Position numbers and translations under genes: made by a program | In this document: piece after piece, positions 46,941-59,994 of the stretch | Numbering within the stretch: the first letter of the stretch is position 1 | How the letters are laid out: every line of letters begins with the position of its first letter | Notes under the pieces: model-generated | What the model saw: the letters and a program-made list of their open reading frames with translations, nothing else | Database searches by the model: none | What the model was told of the DNA's origin: nothing | Source: Sinohyriopsis cumingii | Lineage: Eukaryota; Mollusca; Bivalvia; Unionida; Unionidae | Assembly: GCA_028554795.2 (NCBI GenBank) | Contig: CM068835.1 | Span: 62,149,719-62,213,718 of the forward strand | DNA: 64,000 nt | Reading direction: 5' to 3'

Positions 46941-48060
46941 AGACAAAAAAGGAATAACCCCCAGTTTAAGTTTATCCTTTTGTAAATTTTAAAGCCATCA
47001 AAGACATACATCTTTGTGAGTCGCCCCGGGCACTTCAAACCTTTGTAAATTATTTGATTTCGTAGATGAAAGAGACCGCTCCGATAGCGTATTGGTTAGA
47101 GATGTAAAATCTTCACAGATGAAGGGGTTACGATGCCTAACCATCATTTTGATCTAAAGATTAATTGCACGTTCGTTTTCATAAGCACTGCGTTTACTGT
47201 ATGTGAAGATTTGTTTTATTTTCAGAAGTATTTAAAAGCTACGCCATCATTTTATTGTATAAAAATGAAAGTTCGTAATTAAAGAAAAGTTAAATTAAAC
47301 TGATGATATGTACATTCTTCTTTATCTCCTCTCCGTTTCAAGATATGCCAATATATTTGTGACGGTTTAGAAAGGTTAAAACCTTTGGTGGAGAGGATTA
47401 TCTCCTAGCTTTCATTTTGCGATTGCCATTTTGTTCGAAGGGGATATTGTCAGGCGGAGGCCTGTTGGAATATCCCCAGTATCCCATTTAATCCATCTGT
47501 ACATGTATCTCCAAAATTTGATTTTGCATTTAGCATATTATCTAAATTCACTTTATTCCAAATCATTTGGGACATAACATGTCACAGATTGTTTATCACA
47601 TTGCATTCCAAAAATATGCAGCATTGTTTCAGTGATTGTTTTCACAAAATGTACATGTATCCGTAACAGACAATTTTATTGATACAAAATTCAATCCAGT
47701 GGTAAAATTCATGTGCAGAATATAAACTGAAACCATTGTGATTTTTAGTTTATTATTATTGCAAAAAACATTAGAATATATAGGGTAAAAGACGGTATTC
47801 AAATGCAAAGTTAAATTATATTTTCAATACATTCTTTTGCACCGGTTTTAACAGTGGCTAGTAAATGTCTTTAGACAATATATTATTTTGAAATACAGTG
47901 TGAACATGTAAAGGGATAGAAACGTACTTTGCTTATAGTATTTTCAACGTTTTCATCCTTACGTTATCTGCTTTACCTTTCTTTCTTTATTATGAACATT
48001 TTAGTGTATAACAGGTAAATGTTGTGTGAAAATTGTCAGTGACCAATATAATAACTGTCT
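46941..48060. other. no gene; weak tRNA-like head at 47075-47135
   Basis: 'gctccgatagcgtattggtt' followed by 'agagatgtaaaatcttcac' and 'gaaggggttacgatgcc' resembles the 5' half of a tRNA-derived SINE (A-box-like, then a degraded B box). No cloverleaf closes and no matching body follows. The rest is AT-rich. Confidence 0.3.
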
Positions 48061-48067
48061 ACGTAAA

Positions 48068-48178
48068 TTCACTCTGAAACATAATCACACCCTATGTTTG
48101 CTGATTCACTGTGAAACCTAATCACTCCCCATCTTTTCTGATTCACTGTGAAACATAATCACTCCCCATCTTTACTGA
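48068..48178 (+). repeat. three-unit 37-bp tandem repeat
   Basis: Units at 48068-48104, 48105-48141 and 48142-48178 share 'ttcact(c/g)tgaaac', 'taatcac(a/t)ccc', 'atctttt/atgttt' and 'ctga'. The last two differ at only a few positions. Confidence 0.95.
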
Positions 48179-48179
48179 T

Positions 48180-49290
48180 TCTGTTCCAATAAAACTACTA
48201 CATACATTGACAGGTATTGTTTGAACATGTAACAAATGTTGATTTACGTTATGTCTCTTAAGTTGTTGTCCACGAATCATAAAAACGATGGACAATTTAG
48301 TTCTATACATGTCAACAAATGTGACGGATATATACGAAAACATACATTTATATCACCTTTAAGGAATGCATTTATTATATATACATTCAGACAAGCATTT
48401 TTATCGAAACATATATAATTTTACTTTATATGTATTATGCCAATTATCATGATCAGTCTTAATACATTGAAATCGAAGTCTTTTAATTATATATTAGACC
48501 AACAGGAACTCAGTGTTTGACCAATAATTTTTCCACTGTATTCATGACAGCACTGGTTGACTTCTATCTGGTGCGACAGTTATGTATAGCAGCTTTGTTA
48601 TTATGAATATTATTGGATATTAAAGGGAAAAGTAAAGGATTTCGAGTAGTACGCGTATACAATATACATATAATTGTATTAAAGAATATGATTTAGAGAC
48701 AAACACGTCTACTATCAACCAATAGTGTCACATGTTGATAATTACGCAATCACGATAAAAGAGATATGAAATGCAGTGTGCCAAGATTATCCATGATTGG
48801 GAGAATAATACACATAATGTATTAATGGCTAAACTCTTTCGCGAATTATATACACATAATTTGTAATACTATTTCAATACAAATAAAATGCACTGCGAAG
48901 CACAAAATGCTTTTATGAAAAATTAGCTTGAATTGTCATGTTTAAAGCATTCAATTGCAAGAGAGGGAAAGATCACGATTTGACTGTGGTTTGACAACAA
49001 CATATTTTTAAAACAAAATGCTATGCCGCTAAGAATTCCTTGGGACAAAATATAAATCCTTATCAAAATGTCACGTGTAATTACAATATCAATACTAAAA
49101 TATTTTTATCTTTGTTATAGTACCTTGTAGAGTAAGAGAGATAACTCTGTTTACAGTTTCCGTTAAATACATCAGATTGTATCACATCAGCTTGATCGAC
49201 TCGCATACTGTACTAACATAGTGGAAAGATAATACTTTGTTTTCAAGTAGATTAATTTTCTAAGACGTCTACCTTTACAAGCCATGGACT
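48180..49290. other. no recognised feature
   Basis: AT-rich DNA. Frames 48143-48343 and 48236-48418 overlap on opposite strands and have no support. Confidence 0.4.
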
Positions 49291-49291
49291 T

Positions 49292-49470
49292 CTCACCTCT
49301 GCCAGTGTGTGTCTTAGTCCCAACTCGGTCAATGTGAATCTGTCAGAAAGCTTGCCAGTAGCTTTCCAAGTCAGTTGTTCTTACCGGATTCTTCCACCAC
49401 CAAATATAATGGCCAACATGAATAACCTATTCGGTTGAAAATGTCATTAAATCCAAAAGCAACAACAAAT
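49292..49470 (+). repeat. SINE family B, copy 4
   Basis: 'cagaaagcttgccagtagct', 'tcagttgttcttaccggatt', 'cttccaccaccaaatataat', 'gttgaaaatgtcattaaatc' and a tail 'caacaacaaatg' correspond to the family B body and tail, diverged. Confidence 0.75.
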
Positions 49471-49557
49471 GAAAAAATAGTACGTAGAATCAGGCAATGT
49501 TTATACAGAATTGTGAACGAAAACTAATTATTTTATCACGCACGAGTGAACAACTGA

Positions 49558-50060
49558 TTGTCATTCCAGTGTCATTCCAGTGTCATTCCCGAATCAACAT
49601 CACGAGGTGCGTGTTCCTTGCATGATCAATGTGCGCCTTACGATAAGGTGAAATGGCACTCCAACATTCTGTGTAAAAGGAGGACACAGAAAATCTCTGA
49701 CTGTATAGTCATCTGCCTTGATGGATTATCCAATAAGCCAATGTTATATCTTTGTAATGAGGCTGTCACCACATTCATCCAGAAGTTCGAGAGTGGGCAG
49801 GAAGAGACGGAGGAGGGTCTGCATGTCGTGACTGTTAATGCGATCTGTTCATATCTATCGCAATATGGCTAAAAGTGCCAGACTTAAGGACAAGAGCGAA
49901 TAACCACTGAAGCAACCACTCTACAGCAAAGCATACAAAATAGTAGCATGCAAGTTTAAAGAGGAGTGTGCCGGCTAACCCAACTGCTGAGTTATATGGT
50001 GTCCGCCACAAACTGATAGCGTCGTGATCGCCTTTGCCAAAGCCATTTCGCGGATGGCAG
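49558..50060 (+). pseudogene. coding-like fragment, family unknown
   Basis: The frame 49558-49872 has normal protein composition and higher GC than its surroundings ('CAPYDKVKWHSNILCKRR', 'DCIVICLDGLSNKPMLYLCN', 'EAVTTFIQKFESGQEETEEG'). A second frame just beyond it (49864-49977) continues as 'MAKSARLKDKSE', a stop, then 'PLKQPLYSKAYKIVACKF'. The change of frame at about 49865 suggests a broken gene or processed pseudogene. It follows a SINE B copy by about 90 bp. I recognise no domain. The Cys spacing (about 6 Cys in 104 residues) is not a pattern I can assign. Confidence 0.35.
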
Positions 50061-50079
50061 TGAAAGCACTACTTTTCCA

Positions 50080-52700
50080 GAATGCACTCTTGCTCTTTAC
50101 TATTCTTTCACTCTATCCATGATCATGTGTAAATATATATCAAATTGGAATATGGCTTATGCTTTAATTATAAAGGGATACTGAAAAGTTATAGACGGTA
50201 CTGACGTTTTTGTTCGAAAAGATGTCATTTCTGTTCACCTCTTTTTACACATCTTACCCTGTGTGGCTATTGAACTGGTGGGTGTGGTCGCATTCAAGAG
50301 GCGTGTTTAATAGTAATTGTAGGGTATGATTCACTTGAAACGGCGTATTTAACATTATTGGGTAGTACATAGTAGATGACAAGGTGTTTGTTAGTAGGCA
50401 TTCTTATATTGTTTCAATTCCCATATATGTTATTGTTATTTTCTCCTTTTCCATTCGATATTTAAGAGGCTGTATGTATGTTTGCACTTTACGGCAGGGT
50501 TATAGACATTATAAATTAGTAACGATGGCAGTTTTCATTAAACATATGGTTTGGAAGATATAGCGGTACAGGGATCTTAATTTGTCCGTAATAAGATAAT
50601 CGGAATATTATAGGTAAAGAAGAAAATTAGTTTTGTTTATAAGGGATTTAAATTTTATTTTATGCCACTTCGTTTAAAACACTACTCGGTGGGTTAATTG
50701 TACATATGATGGTCAAGACGAACATTAGATAAGTTTTGTTATTAGACACTTAAATGACGTGGTAACTGTGGGGCATTGAATAGTAAGTACATCACTTGGA
50801 ATCAGATAGTGATGTTTAGGTTTTTAAAGTAAATAACTATGGACATTGTTTAGTATTACATTTCCTATCTTGACCCTGCAGAGGACCATTATTTTGAACC
50901 TAATGAAATTCTAATGGTTACATTTCCACGTTTGTCCGTAAATAATTTAGCATGACGGTTTAATATTGGCTTAATATTAAATTCCCCCTTGTCCCAAAAA
51001 TGATAGTAATAATAAACTTAAGCTTCACGCCAATTTCTGATAGAGTTTGACATTGTGGTAAATTAAAAGTTCACTCCATGTACAACATCTTGACTGGCAA
51101 ATTGTAAATTTCTAACATACGTAACATTAAATATGCGTTCGTATGATTTACGTCTATTGCGAAAGCTATCGTTAGATCAATATATCGGTTGCGAAAGAAA
51201 CATAGAGAGTAGACATACAAATAGATGTAATAGTTTCAATGGTCTTTCAAACATAGCTACAGTATGCATCCTTTCATCGACCTTGAAAGCAATCCAGTGC
51301 GTTTTTCCCACTCAATGATATTTTGCAAAAGATGGATTTATAGATCTTTTTATTAATGATATGTTGTCACAAATTGCGCAACCTACCAAATTGAATTTCT
51401 AAGAGAGATGGAGGAAGAACGTGTATGTCAACTTCTATGTCTACATTCAATAAGTGTACTTGCGTGCCTAGCGGTATATTTCTATAGTTGTCCCTCCTTC
51501 CACTTTATTGGTAGGTGTTAGGGATTATAAGGTGGAAGAGATTGTATATTGGTTTGAAAAAGGATGGTTGAAATATTATAGGGAATTGTAGGCTTCACAT
51601 TGTTTATAAGAGAATCTATGTGACTTCCGATACTTATGGAATGGGACAATGGGAAACAGTCTCTAAATGGGTGAAGATAAAATTTAATATACGTGGGATT
51701 GGCTGACCAGCATCGGTTGATAATAAAATATATATTTTAGTAAACTGAATCTATTCAGAACGTAGAGACTTCAGTTTGGAATATTCTTTGCTGAACATAT
51801 CACCTGACTCGGAATCTGTCATCCATGATGCATCTATACTTATAAATATAGGTTTCATCATAAGCACTCAGAAAGTTAAAGTTATCGGATATTTAATATC
51901 AAGGTCTTTGCATAGATTTGATATGTTAATTGAATTAAGTCCCTTAGCAGAATAGGGAAGCTAGAGTTGTTTATAAGGATTTTAAATTTTACTTTTAATC
52001 CATTCTTTAACATTCGCGTATGTCTAATTAGTATGTGTGTGGATGCTCTAAACGGCATAAACGGAATAATACATGTGATGTATTGGCCAATTAGGCTTGT
52101 ATGTATATGGGATAGTGGATAATAGGTGTACATCACTTTTAACTGTATATTTTATGCATACACTCTTGTTTTTCTCTTCTTTCACTCCGTGCATGATGGT
52201 ACGTAATGATATTTGAGTGCATAGCGGGTATATTTACAATGGGTATGGTACGGAAGTTGTAGGGGGTCAGGAGCTTTACTTTGTTTTGAAAAGGATAACA
52301 TAAAGGTTATCAGTAAACTGAGAGGATAGTTTTGTTTATAAGATATTATAGTTATGCTACATTCCCCATTCTGCTTCGTATTGTTTTTGTACAGTATACA
52401 AGTGGGTGCTGGTGAGTCGATAACGCATACTAAATAGTCAATGTGAGTTTTTGGTCACTCCCAAACGCGTAGTCAATGTGGGGCATTGTATAATAGAACG
52501 CTGGGTGTCTACTAGCAGATATATGGGTTTTGAATGATAAATGACCTGGATTTGAATAGTAGATAATTATGGACACTTTTAACATTACATTTCCCCTTCA
52601 CGTGAAACTATTTCACCCGGGAGGCAAAATGTTAAATTCTGTTGGTCCCCACAGAGACCCAAATAGTAAAGCTATGGACATTGTTGTTCTCCTTCCTGTT
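50080..52700 (+). repeat. cluster of diverged AT-rich repeat F
   Basis: Recurring ordered phrases are 'ttcactc(t/c)(a/g)t(c/g)catgat', 'tttgagtgcatagcg', 'ggttgaaatattatagg', 'ttgtttataag(g/a)' with 'attttaaattttatt', 'gtcactcccaaac', 'ggggcattg(a/t)ata' and 'gttaaattc(c/t)'. They recur at about 50.09, 51.47, 52.17 kb and at 58.69 kb. Units are roughly 0.7-1.6 kb and strongly diverged. Open frames within (51133-51318, 51882-52136) are not supported as genes. Confidence 0.6.
51590..52010 (+). repeat. partner of inverted copy at 13985-14420
   Basis: It matches the reverse complement of 13985-14420 across about 420 bp with small indels. It sits inside the repeat F cluster. Confidence 0.75.
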
Positions 52701-52854
52701 TAACGTGTGCTATGTAAACATCCGATATCTCAACTTTGTAACAACCATTAGCATCTCGCGAAAGTCTTATTTAGTTGATAATGGGCCAAAGTGAAAATCA
52801 GCACACAATTCTGTACAAATATTGACCGATTATATGGAATACTACTTTTATGTT

Positions 52855-53032
52855 TTGTTGTTGTGTGTGGGATTAATAACATTGTCAGCAGATGATAACC
52901 TATTCATGGCGGCCAGTATATTGGTGGGAGATGAACACAGGAAGAACCATCGATTCTCTGAAAGGTACTGGCAAGCTTTTTCACATATTCACGTTGCCCA
53001 AGCCATCACTGAAACCCACAAATACAGATGTG
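52855..53032 (-). repeat. SINE family B, copy 5
   Basis: Plus-strand 'ttgttgtgtgtggga', 'aacctattcatggcggccag', 'gaacacaggaagaaccatcg', 'aaggtactggcaagctttt' and 'cacgttgcccaagcc' are the antisense of the family B tail and body. The 126-codon frame at 52822-53202 lies over this SINE and is rejected as a gene. Confidence 0.8.
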
Positions 53033-53034
53033 AA

Positions 53035-55880
53035 ATGTCCGTGATCTGTAATGGCCAAGTTCTTAGACCAATGCGACCACAGGGGCTCTATTTACAACTT
53101 TTGATATTGAGCAACGTTATCGTATTCATAAGCTTGCATTATGTCTTCTTCTCCATAAATGCACCATATTATCAATTTGCCACCATAAAAGTACACTATT
53201 AACGTATGAAGTCGATCAATTTCATGTGATACAATTTGATGAATTTTTACTGAAACTTCGAAAAGAGTTATCTCCCTTCCTTAATACAGCACTATAAAAT
53301 ATAATAAATGTGTTCTAATAGTTTGATTATTCCAGCACATTGTAATTTGTTTTAGTGTATGATCAGCAGGATCGCACAGTTTTTAAAAAGTATTCGTTAA
53401 TCTACAATTAGCAAAGAACTTTAGTACAATTGTACTCTCTTTCCGCGCAGTTAAAAGGTATGAAAATAACAATTTAAGTTTTCAAACAAGTATTTTGTGT
53501 TTCTCATTGAATTTTTCTGTCCTGAAATAAATACTGTGCTGATAATTCACTAAGCAGTTTTCGCCATGAATACGTACAGCCACATACGTTCTACTCCCAT
53601 TCCTGAATTTGTGATAATCAAACGCGTCCAATTACAGAGTATTTCATACGTCCACTTTCGTTGCAACAGTAGTTAAAGAATTATTAGCATGTATACAATT
53701 GGTAATATTGCTTGTGTTACGACTGTATGTCACAAACTTAGTAATACAAAAGAGCAAGACCAACAGGTCTTGGAAAACTTATCAAAAATGTAATTATCAG
53801 AGTTATAAATGAAAATGTGAGAGGGACTTAAAGGATTATGAAATGAATACAGCATGATGCGGTAAAAGCTCTATGACGTTCTAAATGGGCACTTCTGTAT
53901 AAATTTAAAGACAGAAAATGTATTTGTCCGCCCAGAATCTTGACGTTGTCAAGATGACATCATCCAGAACGCCTCGAATAATTCTCAACTGTTAGAGAAT
54001 AATATTATAGTCAAAATAATGAGCGCTTACTATTTGTACTGATCAGTCCTAACAAATGATTGTTTCACTCTCGAATAATATCTGAGTTCAACACGAGGAT
54101 GACACCAAATCCCGAATCAATTTGATTGACCAGTTCGTTCCTTATATTCACCTTCTACTGAGATTAAATTTCACAATATCTTACTACACATTTTGTCCCA
54201 AACTTGCATATTCATGTGACTTTGCCCAAACAATGGAAAGTTACTGAAATATTCTAGAAACATCGAAATACATAACACTTGATCACATAACAATTGGCTA
54301 CTTAGCAGATAGGTAAGTAAAATCAAATGCATATTATATGTTGTTACTACTAAAATATATTTTATTTTCCCCTCAATACCCCCTCCACAAACTTACCTTG
54401 ATATTCTTAATAATATACTGCCATACGCATGTGTCACACCTGATAGCAGTCTTCTACTGCTGGCATAATGTTATGGAAAATACTGATAGTTAAACATTTT
54501 TCCTGTTGTCGTCTGTATAATTACATATATCAGTATTTACAATAATTACAGTATCAGTACTGATCATGGTAATTTGTATAGCATATGACACCAAACAATT
54601 ATATGTATCTATAAAATCAGATATGTATATATCAAATATATTAGTCTGAATGTATCCATAATGAATGCGTTCCTTAAAAGTGATAAACATGCATGCTTCT
54701 ATATCGTTTTCCTTTTTTTTCTCGTGAAAGTGTCTGTGTCTTTGTGTGTGCGTGTGTGTATGTGTGTGTGTGTAGGATTCACTCAACCTTCGTTTATGAT
54801 AAAGTAAACATAAAGTATGTACAAATGGAGAAAGACAAAGTAAAAATAGAAATATTCTACGTTGCTTTAATTTTAAACCAATATTACTCAAGGTGCATCT
54901 GTAATTAGCAAAGATTGATAATCAGTATGATGGATTCACATGAACAGAACAGTTCCCAATCATACATTAACAAAAGAATAATGCAACAACTTTGAACATC
55001 AGACAATTGTAACAAAAGAAACTTGAAATATTCTAAGAGCAAATTACGTTTTCTTTAAAATAATATTTATTCAGCTGTGATTAACTCCTTTTACAATTTG
55101 GATTTGGTACGCCAGGTTTAGATATATTGATATCAAACAAATTCATTCTTACTGTAGAATCGTAACTGTAGCGCCAAAACGAAAGATCGTATAGTTTCTT
55201 TTGGAAGATAATACATTTATATTTTAAAGATTTCGATCAAAGTACCTGCTCATATTGTATGAAATTGTGCAATCACCAAGCACCTGAAATTATTAACAGA
55301 CCATAAACGGTACGTGTAGCCGATATCAATGTCATACCTACGCAAAGAGCGTTTGCGTAAATTCGCCATGATATTTGTCCACCTATGGCTTCTTAGTCCT
55401 AGTTTGATGAAAATCATTGAATCTACTTTACCGTGTTCCACTTGAAAGCATTGAGACGGAAATCTTTAATTTCAAATAGAAGTTTGCATGTTCACCTCCC
55501 AACCATGATAGGCAATGCAGCTTATCATGCCTGGAAAATATGTGAAAATATATTACTGAGGCTATATTATATTATAAAATATAAATGTTTAACAAGCAGT
55601 ATTAGATGCAAGCATGTTTACAGGCATTTTAATCATGTGATTGATTTCATTATTTCATAAATTTGGAATTTTGTTTCGAATCGTAGAGAATATTATGTTT
55701 AAGAGTACATAAAGTCTGCATGATGCGAGCGAATTCGTAATTCTGCAAGTTGAAAGAAAGTGGCAGGCGCCAGTACTGTTGAACGTGTGTATAGATCAAT
55801 CATGATGGAGGTTCATTTCAAAATATAAATTGGCCAGTTATGTAAAATATGGGGAAACAGGCATTAATTACACTCTGTAA
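53035..55880. other. no gene; short (TG)n at 54738-54773
   Basis: AT-rich DNA. The 133-codon minus-strand frame at 54490-54891 crosses the TG tract and has no domain. I see no repeat I can match elsewhere in the window. Confidence 0.4.
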
Positions 55881-55884
55881 TAGC

Positions 55885-55965
55885 GAGAAAAAGACGCGGG
55901 AGTATTCGAACCAACCCTGCGGGTTATGATATCGATGCATTGCTGTCTGTACCCACAAATACATA
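55885..55965 (-). other. tRNA-like fragment (B box)
   Basis: The minus strand reads 'gatatcataacccgcagggt' then 'tggttcgaatactcccgcg', that is an anticodon-arm-like CAT loop followed by a good pol III B box (GGTTCGAATACTCC). An acceptor stem and A box are not convincing, so this is probably a SINE head or tRNA pseudogene. Confidence 0.35.
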
Positions 55966-56314
55966 CGAGGAAGCCGCCATGTTTTTCTACTCGACGATCT
56001 TGGCGTACGGCATAATGAAACGGCTTTGTCAGCCACAATGGCAGCATCATCGTGTAAAATCCAACGCAAAAGTACAATGATATTTCCTACGATTGACGCT
56101 TGCACTCCTCATTGATATCCCTCTTCTACCGTAAAGACGAATACTCAGTTAGGGACACGCCAATATAAAATTATATCATTGACTTTTCTCTTCGAGCGGA
56201 GGCATACGAGTTTCATAAAATGGACAGTATCTGCAAGCCCATTTTGCACACAGACACATCAGTGTCCCACCAGTTTGTTTCCAGATCCAGTGATATGTAG
56301 GAAGGGTCGAGAGT

Positions 56315-57085
56315 GCATCAGAAAAGTACGTCGTGCAATCAAACGTATATTCGAAGTATAACATATTTTCCTTAGCTTCTGTCAATATTAATGTTTCTTT
56401 ATTTTCATATTTGTTTGTAGTGCATTTTTCCAAGAAAAACTTACAACCCCTCTAATTTAGGCGCATCCTTTTTCATTTTACATATATTGATTTAGTATTC
56501 ACTAGAAGAAAACAAAAATGCAAAGGTTGCTCATATATTCCGGATGTAGGACAAAATCCCCACATGATCATAACCGCCCCCAGGACAAACCATTTAGACA
56601 ATAACATATTAAATATCTCATTTTATTCATGGTTGATAGTTTATACTTTAAGATAAAGGTCATTTTTGTTTGGTGAACATGTTGTTTTAGTCGTAAGACG
56701 TTGCATAGTATAGATGCAATCTTCATGACGATCTTGTTGGAAATTCGAGTTTAGTTCATGACTTCCGCTAGGAAAATCAGATGCTCTAATTCCTAATTGG
56801 TTAGATGCTAATGGACCTGACAAAATAACAGTTACAATGATCTAGAAATAGTTATTCAACCCTCATTCTGTTTCTAAAATTGCATATTAGTTTTTCCTAT
56901 AAGGCATGTTTACCTGGGAATTATGTTATTCTACCTTAAACATCAATCGTAGTGAAGTCATTATATATATATCGGTCAACGAACAATGAGCACAATATCG
57001 ACGAGAAATAGTCTTGCCTCCTACATGTTTCTGACAATATACAAAAAAGAAAAAAGAAAATAGAAGACAGAAAGAAGAGAAAAGA
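56315..57085 (+). repeat. repeat C, copy with unexpanded AT tract
   Basis: It matches 43060-43890 throughout: 'gtacgtcgtgcaatcaaacg', 'aaatgcaaaggttgctcata', 'ccaggacaaaccatttagac', 'cctaattggttagatgctaa', 'cattatatatatatcgg' and 'tcgacgagaaatagtcttgc'. The AT run is only about 12 bp (56964-56973). Confidence 0.85.
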
Positions 57086-57089
57086 AGAG

Positions 57090-57814
57090 AAAACTTATAA
57101 ATGGAATAAAAATGGTCAATCTTCAAATATATGTGTTACTGACACTAATTCAGCACAGTTGTATAACAAACGTCAAGGAAGGGACTATGTTGCATATTAA
57201 TCACAGAACCAAAATATTTATATAACGGTTTATAATTACCATTTTATCCGTTTGGACAACTTTTCTATCTCTATATTACTATGTTCAGAAGAAAAATGTG
57301 AAGAAGGAAAACGATAGTGTTAGAGCAAAGGAAGAATTATACAAATATATTTCAAAACAAATATATCTCAAAACAAATATTGTAACATTATATCCTCTAT
57401 CATATAGCTGTTTGAAATATAAATGTGCTGTATATATTTCATTATGTAATATTTAGTCATTATATTCAAAGATGGAGGAAATACGTGAACTGTGTCATAC
57501 AACGTTATGCATTGTACATGTACCTTCATGTATTTCAATAATGAAAAATTAAAGTTGAATGCAGGACTAACATATTGATAGATATGTAGAGAACTGGTTT
57601 GAAAGCAGATATGTTAAACTCCACCCCACCACATTTATAGATCTTTTCATTTTGGTATTTGCACACTAAATTATTTGTCAGATATTTGTTATTTTTAATT
57701 TAAAAAATAAACAGATAAATAAAAAGAAGATACATAAATAAAGAAAAAAAAAGAGAAATCAAATTGCGTATTCTTTTGTTGTAAAGGTTAGTGATGATGA
57801 TGATGATGATGATG

Positions 57815-57845
<31 letters not shown>

Positions 57846-58380
57846 GGGAATATTCTTTGGATTTGTAATAACCAGATAAGTAAACAAAAGATGTAAAGAA
57901 AAAAAAAACCAAATTACATACGAATCTCTCAAGATCAGGAGGAAGTTAAATTGTCAGGCTCTGTTATGTGATGTGTGATTCTGCAGTTTAAGCTGATTTC
58001 CTCAAATTCAACCGCAACCTCCAAAAATGTGCAAGATATTTTCAAGTCACATCTTTCATCTGTCTTCGATTGTTCACTAAATCCCTCCGTTATAATAGCA
58101 ACAGATATATATATATATATGTTATGATTATTGTTGATAATATTTATATTATTGTTATTATATTTTGCATTAATAGAATATTTAGGATTTTAGATTGCAT
58201 TCGCTATACTGAAATTTAGTGTTAAGTTTTCAATTTGTATTTTAGGCAAATAAAAAAAATATTTGAATTTTCCAAAACTTGATCATATTCGAAGTTTGTG
58301 GTTACTTTATACTATAGATAGGTAACATAAGATATCTGTTTGTGTCTTACTCTCTTACATTATAGCGTTCGTAGTGATGG
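57090..58380. other. no gene; (GAT)n(AAT)n tract at 57792-57844
   Basis: GAT units pass into AAT units over about 53 bp. The frame reading poly-Ile on the minus strand is an artefact. A short AT run occurs at 58108-58121. Confidence 0.6.
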
Positions 58381-58389
58381 TAATTTTGT

Positions 58390-59990
58390 TTAAAAAGAAA
58401 TGGTTGGTAATTTATAGGTGGCTGAGTTCTTTGTAAATATATAATTGGAAAGTTTTAAATAAGTTTTGCAGCTAAGGGATTTAGATGCATTTTTCGCCAC
58501 TTCCTTTATAACGATCGCAATGTGGATAGCATATGAATGGGTAAATATCATTCCAAATGGCGTATTTAATAGCGATTATGGCATATTGGCCGCTCGAAAG
58601 GTCCTTCTGACAAGCTATTGTTGGGTGGTGGAGAGCATATGACCTGGTGATTAATAGCAGATATAGTTTTAACAGTATAATTTCTGCATGCACTCTTGCC
58701 CTTTTGTCTTCATTCACTACATGAATGATAGTGCATACGTATGTTTGAGTGTATAGCGTTTATATGTCTACCCGTTGCTATCCTTGCAGTTTACTGGTAG
58801 TTCTGTTTAAAAAAGATGGTATGGAAGTTATATGGGATAAGGGCTTCTCTTGTCTTTAGAAAGGAATAATAAGCATGTTGAATGTAGACAGATGTTGGTC
58901 ATGAATATAAGGGTTTCAAAGTATATGTCAACTTCTCTTTACCAAATAGAGGTCCATAATATTAAACCCGGGGATATTGTTGAAATTAAATTTCCCGGTG
59001 GAAAACAGAGAGCCTCATCATCTTCAAACTGTGCTAGGATTAACCAAACAAGTAAGCCAATGTCTGTCCTTGTGTATGCTGTTTCTCTCCATCCGTTTTA
59101 GCACGAGCAATGCAAACCTTCGAAATCGCAAACTTCCAAAAACACTTAACTTGCCGCCAAAGTCAGATTAGTTTGCCAATGTGGCAAGGTTAATGATCAG
59201 TCCGTATACTAAATTTATTGTGTAAAATCGTAAATTTGCAACAAACGTATGAACCAAACATGACTCACGAGGACGGCAAACTAAATAATTGATAGACAAT
59301 TCCGAATTATGTTGGGCTCCATTCACGATTTACAACTTATTTGTTTCTGTTTTAATTGGAATTGTAGTTGTAGTGGATTGTACTTTTGTTTTAAGTTGAT
59401 GGTACTGAAGTTATGGGGGGTATGGGTTTTGCTCTGTTTTAAGGAATAATAAAGAAGTTACGGTAGAATAAAACATTTAATTTTGTTTTTTCGGGATCTG
59501 CCTTTTATTCGCATTATTTTACATCCTAAGCATTGTGGTCAGTATATCAGTTTGTGTTGGTCACTCCAAACGACGTGCTGAAAAGTACATGTTGGATATT
59601 GAATACTAAGTAGATCGATTGGTGTTCAATAGCAAATGTAGTTATAACGTTTCATTTCCCGTTTGGGACTGTAGAGACCAAATAAAATGTTTAAATGGGC
59701 TAATATCGTATCAGTGTTAAATTCCCGTTGGATACCATAGATCATTTCAAACCTATGGAGAGTTTTAACGTTACAGTTCCCCTTACATGCAATCGTGTCA
59801 TTGTATAAAAAAAAACCTTAAATTATCTTTTGAGGCCATACTGTAATTCGAATGTGAAAATCCCTTTAGGTCCCGTATTGATATTCCGATGCCATATCCG
59901 TGTTAGTTCCAGAAAGTCATTCCTATGTTAAATTACCGTTTAATCCCATGTTAAGTTTTCATTAGACCCAATATTGCCATGCCCTTTTTT
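58390..59990 (+). repeat. repeat F, distal copy
   Basis: It carries the same phrases as 50.1-52.7 kb ('catgaatgatagtgcatacg', 'tttgagtgtatagcg', 'ggtcactccaaacgacgtg', 'atattgaatactaagtagat', 'gttaaattcccgttgg'). An 83-codon frame at 58850-59101 includes 'NIKPGDIVEIKFPGGKQRA', which reads like a protein segment and is not seen in the other copies. No family is assigned. Confidence 0.55.
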
Positions 59991-59994
59991 AATT

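Noticed and set aside
48068-48178. CRISPR-like repeat array
   Set aside because: Units are directly adjacent without spacers, number only three, and lie in eukaryotic DNA.
52822-53202. 126-codon frame starting with a signal-peptide-like hydrophobic stretch
   Set aside because: The centre is an antisense SINE family B copy and the hydrophobic start is its tail; no conserved domain.
54490-54891. 133-codon minus-strand frame
   Set aside because: It spans a (TG)n tract read as His-Thr repeats, and the remainder is AT-driven Ile/Tyr/Asn-rich sequence.
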